Source: Halorarius halobius (lineage in GTDB: Archaea > Halobacteriota > Halobacteria > Halobacteriales > Haloarculaceae). From it: a stretch of DNA of 64,000 nt. Both the position numbers and the translations under genes were made by a program. How positions within the stretch are numbered: the first letter of the stretch is position 1; each line of letters begins with the position of its first letter. This document shows positions 1 through 7,914 of this stretch, in pieces. The notes beneath the pieces were generated by a model, which worked only from the letters and a program-made list of their open reading frames with translations, did not search any database and was not told the DNA's origin. Where the stretch lies: NCBI RefSeq assembly GCF_024298865.1, contig NZ_CP101161.1:2005227-2069226 (forward strand). The letters run 5' to 3'.

Positions 1-271
1 CGTCGGGGCCGCGGACGGCGACCTCGCGGGGGAAGTCGAGTTCGGCGAACGCACCCGTCAGCGTCGGCACGGCGTCGGCGTCCAGCACCGACACCGAGAC
101 GAGCACGTGCTCGGCGCCGTAGTCGAACGCCCACCGGAGGAAGGCGGCGAGCGTGTCGTACGCGCCGGGTTCCAGCAGGTCCCGCTCGGTGATGACGAGC
201 GCGACCCGTTCGGGCCGCTCGGCGTCCGACAGGCGGATGCGGGCGGCGAGATACCGGTCGTACAGTCCCAC
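1..271 (-). CDS. Undecaprenyl diphosphate synthase family protein (N-terminal part, cut by window edge)
   Basis: The first 90 codons are visible and run off the left edge. The translation from the GTG at 271 begins VGLYDRYLAARIRL and continues with RPERVALVITERD, an opening I recognise from short haloarchaeal UppS-like cis-prenyltransferases. Such enzymes elongate polyprenyl diphosphates from isopentenyl diphosphate for lipid carriers. A ggcttacgcc box lies 22-31 bases upstream of the GTG, supporting a leaderless start there. It is divergent from the DUF92 gene, an arrangement consistent with a shared isoprenoid role. The catalytic part cannot be checked because of the truncation. Confidence 0.7.
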   Translation of the reverse strand, partial: MGLYDRYLAARIRLSDAERPERVALVITERDLLEPGAYDTLAAFLRWAFDYGAEHVLVSVSVLDADAVPTLTGAFAELDFPREVAVRGPD

Positions 272-336
272 GGGCGGACGTACCGGCCCCGGGGCGTAAG
301 CCTCCCGGTCGCCGCCGGCGGGTCGCCTGAAAGGTT

Positions 337-346
337 GGTACTTAAG
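337..346 (+). promoter_or_regulatory. TATA/BRE element of the DUF92 gene
   Basis: ggtacttaag ends 25 bases before the GTG at 371. That is the spacing expected for a leaderless haloarchaeal transcript, so it decides the start over the longer upstream reading frame. Confidence 0.6.
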
Positions 347-370
347 TGTTCGACGGGGGAACGACGGAGC

Positions 371-1765
371 GTGAACGGCAACCTCGGGCGGGCGGGGCTG
401 TTCGCCGTCGTGGGGGCGCTCGCGCTGGTGGTCCCTGCGCTCGGCGGGCGCCCCACACCCCGGACGGCGGCGGTGCTGTCGGCCGTCCCGTTCGCGGTCG
501 TCGCCGGGCTCGGTCTGTTCGTCGTCGACCGCGACAGCCGCGCGTTCGAGCTGTTCGCCAGCCCCGGCGATTACGAGGAGGGGCGGCTGTTCAGCCTCGC
601 CGGGTTCGCGCTGGCGGCCGCCGGCCTCGCCATCCTCGCGTCCCGGTTCGGGTTGCCGTCGTACGTCTACGTCGGTACGGTGTTCGTGCTGACCGGCGGC
701 AACCTCGCCGCCGAACTGTCGAAGCGTGTCTCCGCCGACACGTTCGTCACGACGAGTGCGTTCGCAGTCGGCGGGTTCCTCGCAGGTCTGTTCGGGGAGG
801 GGCTGGCCCTCCTCGCCGGCGCGACCGGCGGGGGCCTCCGCCTCTACGACCACGTCGTGTCGGCGACCGGCCTCGGGGCGAACGTCGCGTGGCCGACCGT
901 GCTCGCGGCGCTGGCGTTCCTCGCGGCCGCGGGCGCCATCGCGGCCGCACTGTTGCGGTCGATGCTGCTCCAGCGCGACGACCCGCTGGTGATGGTGTCG
1001 GTGGCGCTTTTGCTGTGGCTGTTCGTCGGCCTCGACGTGGCGGTGCCGCCACAGCGACTGCTGGTCGGCCTGCTGGTCACCGTCCTGCTCGGCTATCTCG
1101 CCTACTCGCTCGGCACCGCCTCCGTCCCCGGGATGCTGACCGGCGTCCTGCTGGCGCTCCTGGCGGTCGTGCTCGGGGGGTACGGCTGGTTCGCGCTCCT
1201 GTTGACGTTCTTCGGCGTCGGCGGCCTCTCCTCGAAGTTCCGCTACGAGGAGAAGCGCGAACGTGGCATCGCCGAGGACAACGAGGGCGCCCGCGGGTCG
1301 GGCAACGTGCTCGCCAACTCCGCGGCGGCGCTCGCGGCCGTCCTCGCGTTCGCCGCCAGCGACACCGTCGGCGTCGCGCCCGAACTCGCGCGGTTCGCGT
1401 TCGCGGGCGCGGTCGCCACTGCCCTCGCGGACACCCTCTCATCGGAGTTCGGCGGCCTGTTCGACGACCCGCGGCTCGTCACCACCTTCGAGCGGGTCGA
1501 GCCCGGCACCGACGGCGCGGTGACCTGGCAGGGCGAACTCGCTGGGCTCGTCGGCGCGGGCGTCATCGCGGGCATCGCCGCGGTGTTCTTCGACCTCGGC
1601 CCGCTCCCGACGCTGGCCATCGTCGGCGGCGGGTTCGTCGGCATGACCGTCGACAGCGTGCTCGGCGCCACCGTCGAGGGCGGGATGCTCGGCAACCAGG
1701 CCGTGAACCTGCTGGCGACGCTCGGCGGGGCCGTCGGCTGTACGCTGTTCGCCCTGCTCGTATGA
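371..1765 (+). CDS. DUF92 (TMEM19/VTE6-like) integral membrane protein
   Basis: A 464-residue, very hydrophobic protein with a dozen or so predicted membrane segments. The C-terminal half (from about residue 235) carries the DUF92 pattern, with a conserved SSKFRYEEKRERG segment and a GNVLANSA motif followed by an ADTLSSEFG motif. The N-terminal half is a separate membrane domain, as in other haloarchaeal DUF92 proteins. Plant VTE6, a DUF92 member, phosphorylates phytyl phosphate. A prenyl-phosphate kinase role here is inference, helped by the divergent cis-prenyltransferase. The GTG at 371 is chosen because of the TATA box; the open frame extends upstream without support. Its stop overlaps the next start (ATGA). 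Confidence 0.8.
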   Translation: MNGNLGRAGLFAVVGALALVVPALGGRPTPRTAAVLSAVPFAVVAGLGLFVVDRDSRAFELFASPGDYEEGRLFSLAGFALAAAGLAILASRFGLPSYVYVGTVFVLTGGNLAAELSKRVSADTFVTTSAFAVGGFLAGLFGEGLALLAGATGGGLRLYDHVVSATGLGANVAWPTVLAALAFLAAAGAIAAALLRSMLLQRDDPLVMVSVALLLWLFVGLDVAVPPQRLLVGLLVTVLLGYLAYSLGTASVPGMLTGVLLALLAVVLGGYGWFALLLTFFGVGGLSSKFRYEEKRERGIAEDNEGARGSGNVLANSAAALAAVLAFAASDTVGVAPELARFAFAGAVATALADTLSSEFGGLFDDPRLVTTFERVEPGTDGAVTWQGELAGLVGAGVIAGIAAVFFDLGPLPTLAIVGGGFVGMTVDSVLGATVEGGMLGNQAVNLLATLGGAVGCTLFALLV

Positions 1766-2199
1766 TTCGGGCGGCCAGGCCCGCCGACCAAGCCGCAGTC
1801 GAGGCGTTGCAGTCTCATCTCGATGCGCCTGCTCCCGACCTGCTCGACGCCGCGTTCGCCGGCGTCGGCGACCTGCTCGTCGCCGTCGACGACGGCGTCG
1901 TCGGCTACGCGCTGGCGGTGCCCGGCGACCCGGAGGCCGACCCGAGCGTCGTCTACCTCGCGGAACTGGTGGTCTCGCCCGAGGCCCGCCGACAGGGGTG
2001 GGGGTCGGCGCTCGTCGAGGCGGTCCGCGAGCGGGCGGACGGCTACGACGAACTCCGGGTCACCGCACGCGCGGACGCCGACGCCGCACTGGCGTTCTAC
2101 CGGGCACGGGGGTTCCGCGAGGCCGCGACGCTCCCGGGGGAGTTCGAGCGGGACGCGGGTGCCGACGACGGCGTCCTGTTAGTCGACGACCTCGCGTAG
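1762..2199 (+). CDS. GNAT family N-acetyltransferase
   Basis: A 145-residue protein with the GNAT fold signature. Strand beta-4 YLAELVVSPEARRQGWGS gives the acetyl-CoA pyrophosphate-binding R/Q-x-x-G-x-G/A element near residues 75-81, and the C-terminal ALAFYRARGF motif is typical of RimI-like enzymes. The substrate is unknown. It overlaps the DUF92 stop by four bases, so the two are probably cotranscribed. Its 3' end overlaps the convergent dnaG gene by 21 bases. Confidence 0.85.
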   Translation: MIRAARPADQAAVEALQSHLDAPAPDLLDAAFAGVGDLLVAVDDGVVGYALAVPGDPEADPSVVYLAELVVSPEARRQGWGSALVEAVRERADGYDELRVTARADADAALAFYRARGFREAATLPGEFERDAGADDGVLLVDDLA

Positions 2200-3516
2200 C
2201 GCGTCGGCCGTCCGGACGCGGACGCTGGTGGGCTGTTTCACGAACTCCTCGGTGTCGGCGGCGACGACCTGGTCCACGCCGCGCTGGGCGGCCACGTCGA
2301 GGAGGCGCTGACTCACCGACCCGTCGAGCACGACGGCGCTCGGCACCGGGTCCGCGTCCCGAAGTAGCTCGAACGCCGCGTCGGCGTCGCCCTCCTCGAT
2401 GGTCTCGAACGACTCGGAGAGCAGGCGGACCCGCCCGGTCGGCTCCTCGATGACGGCGGCGACGTGGCCCCGCAGAGTCTCGGGTTCGGGGTCGGCCACC
2501 TCGGCCGCGTCCCCCTGCTCGTCGCCGCTCCCCTCGGCGTCGCCCGCGTCGGCATCGGGCTGTCCGCTCTCGACTGGGCCGTCCCCGGTCGGGCTCTCGG
2601 GTGCGTCCGGTGTCGTCGGCTCCGGTGCGGTCGAGCGTCGCGGGGTCGACTCCGCCGGTGCGGGGGTCGCGCTCCCGTCGGTCGCGGCCAGCGCCTCTCG
2701 GGGGGTCTCGGCGTTGACGACTGCCTCGTACGGCACCTTGTCGCGGAGCGCGGCCATCACCTCGTGGCGGTCGAGGTCCTCGACCGAGCGGTCCGGCGGC
2801 GCGAACGCGACGTAGTCGACCTCGCCGACCTGCGACAGTTCTTCGAGAATGAGGTCGCCGCCGCGGTCGCCGTCCAGGAACGCCGTCGCCGTCCGGTCGC
2901 GGGTCAACTCGGCGACTGCGTCCGGCACGTTGGTCCCCTCGACGGCGACTGCCGTCTTGATGCCGTACTTCAACAGTTGGAGCACGTCGGCCCGGCCCTC
3001 GACGACGATGATGGCGTCGGAGTCGGTCACGCGGGGGCCGGCCGGGTAGCCCTCGTACTCGGTGACGTCCTCGACGCGGACCGACTGGCGCACCTCCTCG
3101 ACGAGCTCCTCGCTGGACATGACCGACTCGTCGTACGCCTGCGTCAGCAGTTCCTTCGCGCGGTCGACCACCTCGCGGCGCTTGGCCGCGCGGACGTCCT
3201 CGATGGCGTCGACGTCGATGGTCGCCCCGCAGGGGCCGACCCGGTCGATGGTCTCGAGGGCGGCCGCGAGGATGGCCGTCTCCACCTTGTCCAGCGAGGT
3301 GGCGATGGTGATTTCGCCGAACGACTGTCCGTGTCGCGAGTCGATATCCACGTCGATGCGGCCCACCTTCGAGGAGTCCTGCAGGTCCCGCAGGTCGAGG
3401 TCGTCCCCGAGCAACCCCTCGGTCTGCCCGAAGACGGCCCCGACCACGTCGGACCGTTCGACCACCCCGTCGGCGGTGATGTCGGCGTGGATGAGGTATT
3501 TGGCCGTGTCTTGCAT
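2179..3516 (-). CDS. dnaG: Archaeal DnaG (primase-like TOPRIM protein)
   Basis: A 445-residue protein beginning MQDTAKYLIHADITADGVVERSDVVG, the conserved archaeal DnaG N terminus. The TOPRIM domain is clear: VVEGRAD supplies the catalytic Glu near residue 173, and FLDGDRGG the Asp pair near 215-218. Residues about 285-375 form a low-complexity, Pro/Thr/Asp-rich linker, followed by a conserved C-terminal block. Archaeal DnaG has been tied both to the exosome and to primase activity; the sequence cannot separate these roles. A small GCCCC/GGGGC hairpin lies just before the ATG, and a likely TATA element (gattagcc) further upstream suggests a short leader. Confidence 0.95.
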   Translation of the reverse strand: MQDTAKYLIHADITADGVVERSDVVGAVFGQTEGLLGDDLDLRDLQDSSKVGRIDVDIDSRHGQSFGEITIATSLDKVETAILAAALETIDRVGPCGATIDVDAIEDVRAAKRREVVDRAKELLTQAYDESVMSSEELVEEVRQSVRVEDVTEYEGYPAGPRVTDSDAIIVVEGRADVLQLLKYGIKTAVAVEGTNVPDAVAELTRDRTATAFLDGDRGGDLILEELSQVGEVDYVAFAPPDRSVEDLDRHEVMAALRDKVPYEAVVNAETPREALAATDGSATPAPAESTPRRSTAPEPTTPDAPESPTGDGPVESGQPDADAGDAEGSGDEQGDAAEVADPEPETLRGHVAAVIEEPTGRVRLLSESFETIEEGDADAAFELLRDADPVPSAVVLDGSVSQRLLDVAAQRGVDQVVAADTEEFVKQPTSVRVRTADALREVVD

Positions 3517-3668
3517 TGGTGAACTGCCCCGCGAGGGGCGGTGAATGGTGATAGTGATGCCATGAGCGGCCCCATGGACCGCTCCAGGCTAATCGTTACG
3601 AGCGGTAAAGCCTACCGACTGACGCAAGCCGACGGTAGCTTTTCGGCGTCCCCGGTCCCCCACCAGGC

Positions 3669-4034
3669 ATGGGCTTCGACGAACCCGACATCGACCCCGC
3701 GGAGTTCCTGGAGGACGTGGAGATGCGCGTCGGAACCGTCGTCTCCGTCGACGACTTCCCCGAAGCACGCAAGGACGTGTACAAACTCGAAGTCGACTTC
3801 GGCGACCGCCGGCTCCAGTCGGCCGCCGGACTGACCGACCACTACGACCACGACGACCTGCTCGGTGTGCAGGTGGTCGCCGTCGTCAACCTCGGCACCG
3901 TGAACATCGCCGGCTTCGAATCCCAGTGTCTCGTCACCGGCGTCGACAGCTCCGGGCGGAGTCCCGCGGACGGCGAGGGCGTCGTCCATCTCACGACCGA
4001 ACGGGAGGTGCCCGACGGCACCCGGGTGTACTGA
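3669..4034 (+). CDS. tRNA-binding (EMAP/CsaA-like) domain protein
   Basis: A single-domain 121-residue protein matching the OB-fold tRNA-binding domain found in CsaA and at the C terminus of methionyl-tRNA synthetase. EMRVGTVVSVDDFPEARK is the first strand pair, and the middle shows LGVQVVAVVNLGTVNIAGFESQCLV, where CsaA-type proteins have NLxPxxxxGxxSxxML-like sequence. It may bind structured RNA or act as a chaperone; no partner is encoded beside it. It stands alone between divergent dnaG and a transporter pair. Confidence 0.8.
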   Translation: MGFDEPDIDPAEFLEDVEMRVGTVVSVDDFPEARKDVYKLEVDFGDRRLQSAAGLTDHYDHDDLLGVQVVAVVNLGTVNIAGFESQCLVTGVDSSGRSPADGEGVVHLTTEREVPDGTRVY

Positions 4035-4128
4035 CCTGCCGCGTCTGAAGAACTTTCTTCTTCGATAGATGCTACTGTTGGTACGAAAGCAATGTTTACG
4101 TTCATTCGGTGGCAACACGGCTACAGAC

Positions 4129-4413
4129 ATGGCAGACGCAGACGCTGTACCGACTGAAGGCGCCCGGGCCTCCCGGGTCGAGACGTTCCTGTGGGCGGCG
4201 GTGTTGCTGACGGTCGCCGCGCTGTCGGTCCCGTGGTTCCTCTGGCGCTCGTCGGCGGTGGCGTTCGGTCTCCCGGTGTGGCTCTGGTGGCACATCGGGT
4301 GGATGGGCGTCGCCGCGGTGACGTTCTACGCGTTCGGCAAGCGCGCGTGGGGGCTGGGCATCGAGCCGAGTGATGCTTCGAACCGGGCGAGCGGCGACGA
4401 GGTGGAGCCGTGA
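4129..4413 (+). CDS. DUF3311 small membrane protein (symporter partner)
   Basis: A 94-residue protein with two membrane helices (about residues 19-40 and 46-69). The WHIGWMGVAAVTFYAF segment resembles DUF3311, a small subunit commonly encoded directly before sodium:solute symporters (compare the YhdT/PanF pair). The ATG at 4129 is chosen over an in-frame ATG at 4069 because a tgtttacg box lies about 28 bases upstream of it. The gene is separated from its partner by an unusual 134-bp spacer. Confidence 0.75.
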   Translation: MADADAVPTEGARASRVETFLWAAVLLTVAALSVPWFLWRSSAVAFGLPVWLWWHIGWMGVAAVTFYAFGKRAWGLGIEPSDASNRASGDEVEP

Positions 4414-4549
4414 GCCGCGAGCCGCGAGGCGTAGCCGAGCGCCTCGGAACGAGCGAGCGGGGAGGCGCGGAGCGACGACCCGCGAGCCGCGAGGCCGACC
4501 GCAGGGAGGCCTCGAATCGAGCGAACGGCGCCGGGGTGGAGCCGTGAGC
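4375..4549. repeat. Direct repeat (41 bp, diverged) flanking a GCGAG-rich spacer
   Basis: Positions 4375-4415 and 4509-4549 align over 41 bases with about six differences; the last 15 bases (ggtggagccgtgagc) are identical. The period is 134 bp. Between them is low-complexity sequence made of gcgagccgcgag and gagcgagcg words. The first copy holds the stop of DUF3311 and the second the GTG start of the symporter, so the duplication separates two genes whose stop and start would otherwise overlap. Confidence 0.7.
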
Positions 4550-6004
4550 GTCGCGCTCCAGTTGGGCATCGTCGGCGCGTACCTCGTGGCCGCGCTCGCG
4601 GTGGGCCTCGTGGCCTACCGGGTCGCCGAGCGAACCGCCGAGGACTACTATCTGGCCGGCCGGACGCTCGGCACTGTCGTCCTCCTGTTCACGACCTTCG
4701 CGACCCTCCTTTCGGCGTACACGTTCTTCGGCGGCCCCGACACCGCCTACCGACTGGGCCCCGAGTGGATACTGGTGATGGGGCTGATGGACGGCGTGCT
4801 GTTCGCGTTGCTGTGGTACGTCATCGGCTACAAGCAGTGGCTCGTCGGGAAGGCCCGGGGGTACGTCACGCTCGGCGAGATGCTGGGCGACCGGTTCGGC
4901 TCCATCGGCCTGCGCGTGCTCGTCGCCGTCGTCTCGCTGTTCTGGCTGTTCCCGTACGTGATGCTCCAGCAGAAGGGCGCGGGGCTGGCACTCGTGGGAC
5001 TCACGGACGGCGCGGTACCGCTGTGGGTCGGCGCCGGCGGCATCACGCTGTTCATGATAGCCTACGTCGTCGTCAGCGGGATGCGCGGCGTCGCGTGGAC
5101 CGACACCCTCCAGGGCGTGTTCATGCTCGCGCTCGTCTGGGCGGCGTTCGCGTGGATAGTCTCCGCGGTCGGCGGCGTCGACGCGGCGACGGCGGCGCTC
5201 GCTGAATCCAACCCCGAGTATCTCGCGCTGGGCGGTGGCGCCTACTCGATGCAGTTCGTTCTCGGCACCGCCGTCTACATCGCGTTCGGCGTCACGATGT
5301 TCCCGCAGATAAATCAGCGGTTCTTCGCCGCCGAGTCGAAGCAGGTGCTCAAGCGCACGTTCTCGCTGTGGCCCGTGCTCGTGCTCCTCCTGTTCGTTCC
5401 TGCCTTCCTGCTCGGGGCGTGGGCACAGGGGCTCGGCGTCGCTGTCCCGGAGGGGTCGAGCGTCCTCCCGGTGCTCCTGCGGCAGTTCACGCCGACGTGG
5501 TTCGCGGCGCTGGTCATCGCGGGCGCGCTCGCGGCGATGATGTCCTCGTCGGACTCGATGCTACTCTCCGGGTCGTCGTACCTCACCCGTGACCTCTACC
5601 GGCCGCTCGTCTCCGATGCCAGCCGCGAGGACATCGTCGCCCGTGTCGGGGTCGCGGCGTTCGCCACCCTCTCGTTCGTCGCGTCGCTGTTCGCCGAGCG
5701 GACGCTGGTCCAGATAGGCAACACCGCGTTCGGCGGGTTCGCGCAACTGGCGCTCCCGGTGATGGTCGCGCTCTACTGGCCTCGGACGACGAAGTGGGGG
5801 ATGTACGCGGGCATCGGGGTGACGCAGTTGTTCTACCTCGCCACCGTGTTCCTCGGGCAGGTCCCGGGCACGTTCTACGGGTGGCCCGCCGCCGTCGTTG
5901 GGATGGTGCTGGGTCTCCTGCTCACGGTCGGGGTCAGCGCCGTCACCTCGCCGTCGTTCGGCGAGGACAGTTCGGTCTACTTCGAGGGCATCGAGGCCGA
6001 CTGA
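4544..6004 (+). CDS. Sodium:solute symporter (SSS) family transporter
   Basis: A 486-residue polytopic membrane protein of the LeuT-fold SSS family, with about 13 helices. The N terminus AYLVAALAVGLVAYR followed by DYYLAGRTLG, the TTFATLLSAYTFFGGP segment of helix 2, and AAMMSSSDSMLLSGSSYLTRDLYR (Na2-site region of helix 8/9) are diagnostic. The substrate is unknown; the DUF3311 partner is frequent with monocarboxylate- or pantothenate-type members. The GTG at 4544 is preferred because the upstream in-frame extension translates the low-complexity spacer into Arg-rich residues. Confidence 0.9.
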   Translation: MSVALQLGIVGAYLVAALAVGLVAYRVAERTAEDYYLAGRTLGTVVLLFTTFATLLSAYTFFGGPDTAYRLGPEWILVMGLMDGVLFALLWYVIGYKQWLVGKARGYVTLGEMLGDRFGSIGLRVLVAVVSLFWLFPYVMLQQKGAGLALVGLTDGAVPLWVGAGGITLFMIAYVVVSGMRGVAWTDTLQGVFMLALVWAAFAWIVSAVGGVDAATAALAESNPEYLALGGGAYSMQFVLGTAVYIAFGVTMFPQINQRFFAAESKQVLKRTFSLWPVLVLLLFVPAFLLGAWAQGLGVAVPEGSSVLPVLLRQFTPTWFAALVIAGALAAMMSSSDSMLLSGSSYLTRDLYRPLVSDASREDIVARVGVAAFATLSFVASLFAERTLVQIGNTAFGGFAQLALPVMVALYWPRTTKWGMYAGIGVTQLFYLATVFLGQVPGTFYGWPAAVVGMVLGLLLTVGVSAVTSPSFGEDSSVYFEGIEAD

Positions 6005-6097
6005 CGCCCTCCGTTCCGGGGGACGTGACACCGAATCACTCAAGCGACGGTTTGTGCCTCCGCTATCTATTAGCGCCGGTCTCCTGTTGTTCGATTC

Positions 6098-7018
6098 GTG
6101 AAAGCGATACGAACTGACCAACTGACCAAGACGTTCGGCGACGTGACCGCCGTCCGGGACCTCGACCTCGTCGTCGAGTCGGGGGAGGCGTTCGGCTTCC
6201 TGGGCCCCAACGGCGCGGGGAAGTCGACCACCATCGACCTCCTGCTGGACTTTACGCGGCCGACGGCGGGCGACGTCGAGGTGCTGGGCCACGACCCACG
6301 GGCTGACACCCGGGCCGTTCGCCGCAAGGTCGGCATCCTCCCGGAGGGGTACGACCTCTACGACCGCCTCTCGGCCCGCCGGCACGTCGCGTTCGTCGCC
6401 GACATCGAAGGGAGCGACGACGACCCCGACGCCCTGCTGGAGCGGGTGGGTCTGGCCGACGACGCCGACCGTTCGGTCGGCGGGTTCTCGACGGGGATGC
6501 GCCAGCGCCTCGCGCTGGCGATGGCGCTCGCCGGGGACCCGGAGTTGCTCGTCCTCGACGAACCGTCGAGCGGCCTCGACCCCAACGGCGTCCAGTTGCT
6601 CCGCCGCATCATCAACGAGGAGACGCGACGCGGTACGACCGTGTTCTTCTCCAGTCACGTCCTCGACCAGGTGGAGGCGGTCTGTGACCGCGTCGGCATC
6701 CTGAACCGGGGGGGTCTCGTCGCCGTCGACACCGTCGAGGGCCTGCGAGAGGCGACGGGTGCATCGACGACACTCGTCCTCGACGTCGACTCGGCGCCCG
6801 ACACCGACGAACTCCGTGCGCTCGGCGGCGTCGAACGGGTGACGGCGACGGACGATACGCTCCGGGTCGGCTGTTCGGCCCCGGAGATGAAGGCGCAGGT
6901 CATCTCCACCGTCGAGCAGAGGGGCGCTTCGGTCACCGACATCGACGTCGAGGAGACGGACCTCGAGGACCTGTTCGTGGCGTACACCGACGGCGACGCT
7001 CCGGGGGTGGACGCGTGA
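6098..7018 (+). CDS. ABC transporter ATP-binding protein (exporter type)
   Basis: A 306-residue ATPase with Walker A GPNGAGKS (about 36-43), a divergent signature FSTGMRQR (130-137), Walker B LLVLDEP (150-156) and an H-loop SSH. The C-terminal domain after residue 215 resembles that of CcmA/NatA-type exporter ATPases. The GTG at 6098 follows a ctatctattag box about 26-36 bases upstream. The permease gene overlaps by four bases, so the pair forms one exporter. The substrate is not evident. Confidence 0.9.
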   Translation: MKAIRTDQLTKTFGDVTAVRDLDLVVESGEAFGFLGPNGAGKSTTIDLLLDFTRPTAGDVEVLGHDPRADTRAVRRKVGILPEGYDLYDRLSARRHVAFVADIEGSDDDPDALLERVGLADDADRSVGGFSTGMRQRLALAMALAGDPELLVLDEPSSGLDPNGVQLLRRIINEETRRGTTVFFSSHVLDQVEAVCDRVGILNRGGLVAVDTVEGLREATGASTTLVLDVDSAPDTDELRALGGVERVTATDDTLRVGCSAPEMKAQVISTVEQRGASVTDIDVEETDLEDLFVAYTDGDAPGVDA

Positions 7019-7863
7019 CCTCGCCCGTCGTCGCGCTGGCGCGCAAGGACCTCGCGGACGCCGCCCGTTCGAAACTGATGTGGGGACTGACGGCGGTCCT
7101 GCTCGTCGTGACGGTGCCGAGTTTCGCCGGTACGGTCGGGTCGTCGTTCATCTCCGGGCCGGCCGACGCCGTCGAGTGGCTCCCGGGCGTGTTCCAGAAC
7201 TTCGTCGCGCCGGTGGCGATGATCGCCGCCTACCGGTCGGTCGTCGGCGAGCGCGAGTCGGGGAGCATCCGCACCCTGTTCGGTCACCCGGTCACGCGCG
7301 GTGAGTTCATCGCCGGCAAACTGCTCGGCCGGGTCGCCCTCGTCGGTGTCGTCCTCGCGGTGGGGATGCTGGCGCTCGGTGGCGTCGTCGTCGCCACCTA
7401 CGGGACGCTCCCGGTCGCGCTGTTCGTCGCGGTCACCGCCTACGTCGTCGCCTACGGCGCCGTCTGGACCGCCATCACCGTCGGCGTCTCGGCGGCCGTC
7501 TCCTCGCGGTTACAGGCCATCGCCGTGATGCTCGGCCTGTTCCTCTTCTTCGGCCCGTTCACGCTCTGGCAGACGTTCGGCCTGGGGGCCGCCGCGCTGG
7601 TGGCCACCGGGCGTCCATCGACCGCCGCCATCGACCCGATAGACCCGGCGACGTGGCCCGACTGGTATCTGTACGCCCAGCGGCTCAACCCGATGCGGAA
7701 CTTCGAGATGACCCGCGAGTTCGCCGCCAGCCTCGGGGACCCCACTATCGGCTACTTCGGCGCCGTCGAGGTCCAGGTGTTCGGCCTCGCGGCGCTGGTC
7801 GCGTGGGCGGCCGTCCCGCTCGCGGCCGGCTACTGGCGGTTCGAGCGCGCGGACCTCGGGTGA
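7015..7863 (+). CDS. ABC-2 type transporter permease
   Basis: A 282-residue membrane protein with about six helices. It shows the ABC-2/NosY-like plan: a cytoplasmic N terminus with ALARKDLADAARSK, a first helix, an external loop, then VVGERESGSIRTLFGHPVTRGEFIAGKLLGR, the cytoplasmic coupling element typical of ABC-2 permeases. It overlaps the ATPase stop by four bases. Together they make a two-gene exporter whose substrate cannot be read from the sequence. Confidence 0.88.
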   Translation: MTSPVVALARKDLADAARSKLMWGLTAVLLVVTVPSFAGTVGSSFISGPADAVEWLPGVFQNFVAPVAMIAAYRSVVGERESGSIRTLFGHPVTRGEFIAGKLLGRVALVGVVLAVGMLALGGVVVATYGTLPVALFVAVTAYVVAYGAVWTAITVGVSAAVSSRLQAIAVMLGLFLFFGPFTLWQTFGLGAAALVATGRPSTAAIDPIDPATWPDWYLYAQRLNPMRNFEMTREFAASLGDPTIGYFGAVEVQVFGLAALVAWAAVPLAAGYWRFERADLG

Positions 7864-7883
7864 CCGGTCGGCGAGGCTGATGG

Positions 7884-7893
7884 TTTTTATAAC
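7884..7893 (+). promoter_or_regulatory. TATA box of the HFX_2341-type regulator gene
   Basis: tttttataac lies 22-31 bases upstream of the ATG at 7915, a strong and isolated AT-rich box in GC-rich sequence; a leaderless transcript is expected. Confidence 0.7.
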
Positions 7894-7914
7894 CGTCGGC
7901 CCACCGTCCCACGT

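Noticed and set aside
346-1761. Long + strand frame with Arg-rich translation before the GNAT gene
   Set aside because: It is out of frame with DUF92 and has the Arg/Pro/Gly-rich composition of a GC-rich shadow. Only its last 145 codons (from 1762) are a gene.
4414-4543. GCGAG-rich stretch as an insertion sequence
   Set aside because: It has no terminal inverted repeats and no transposase; it is treated as low-complexity spacer with flanking duplication.
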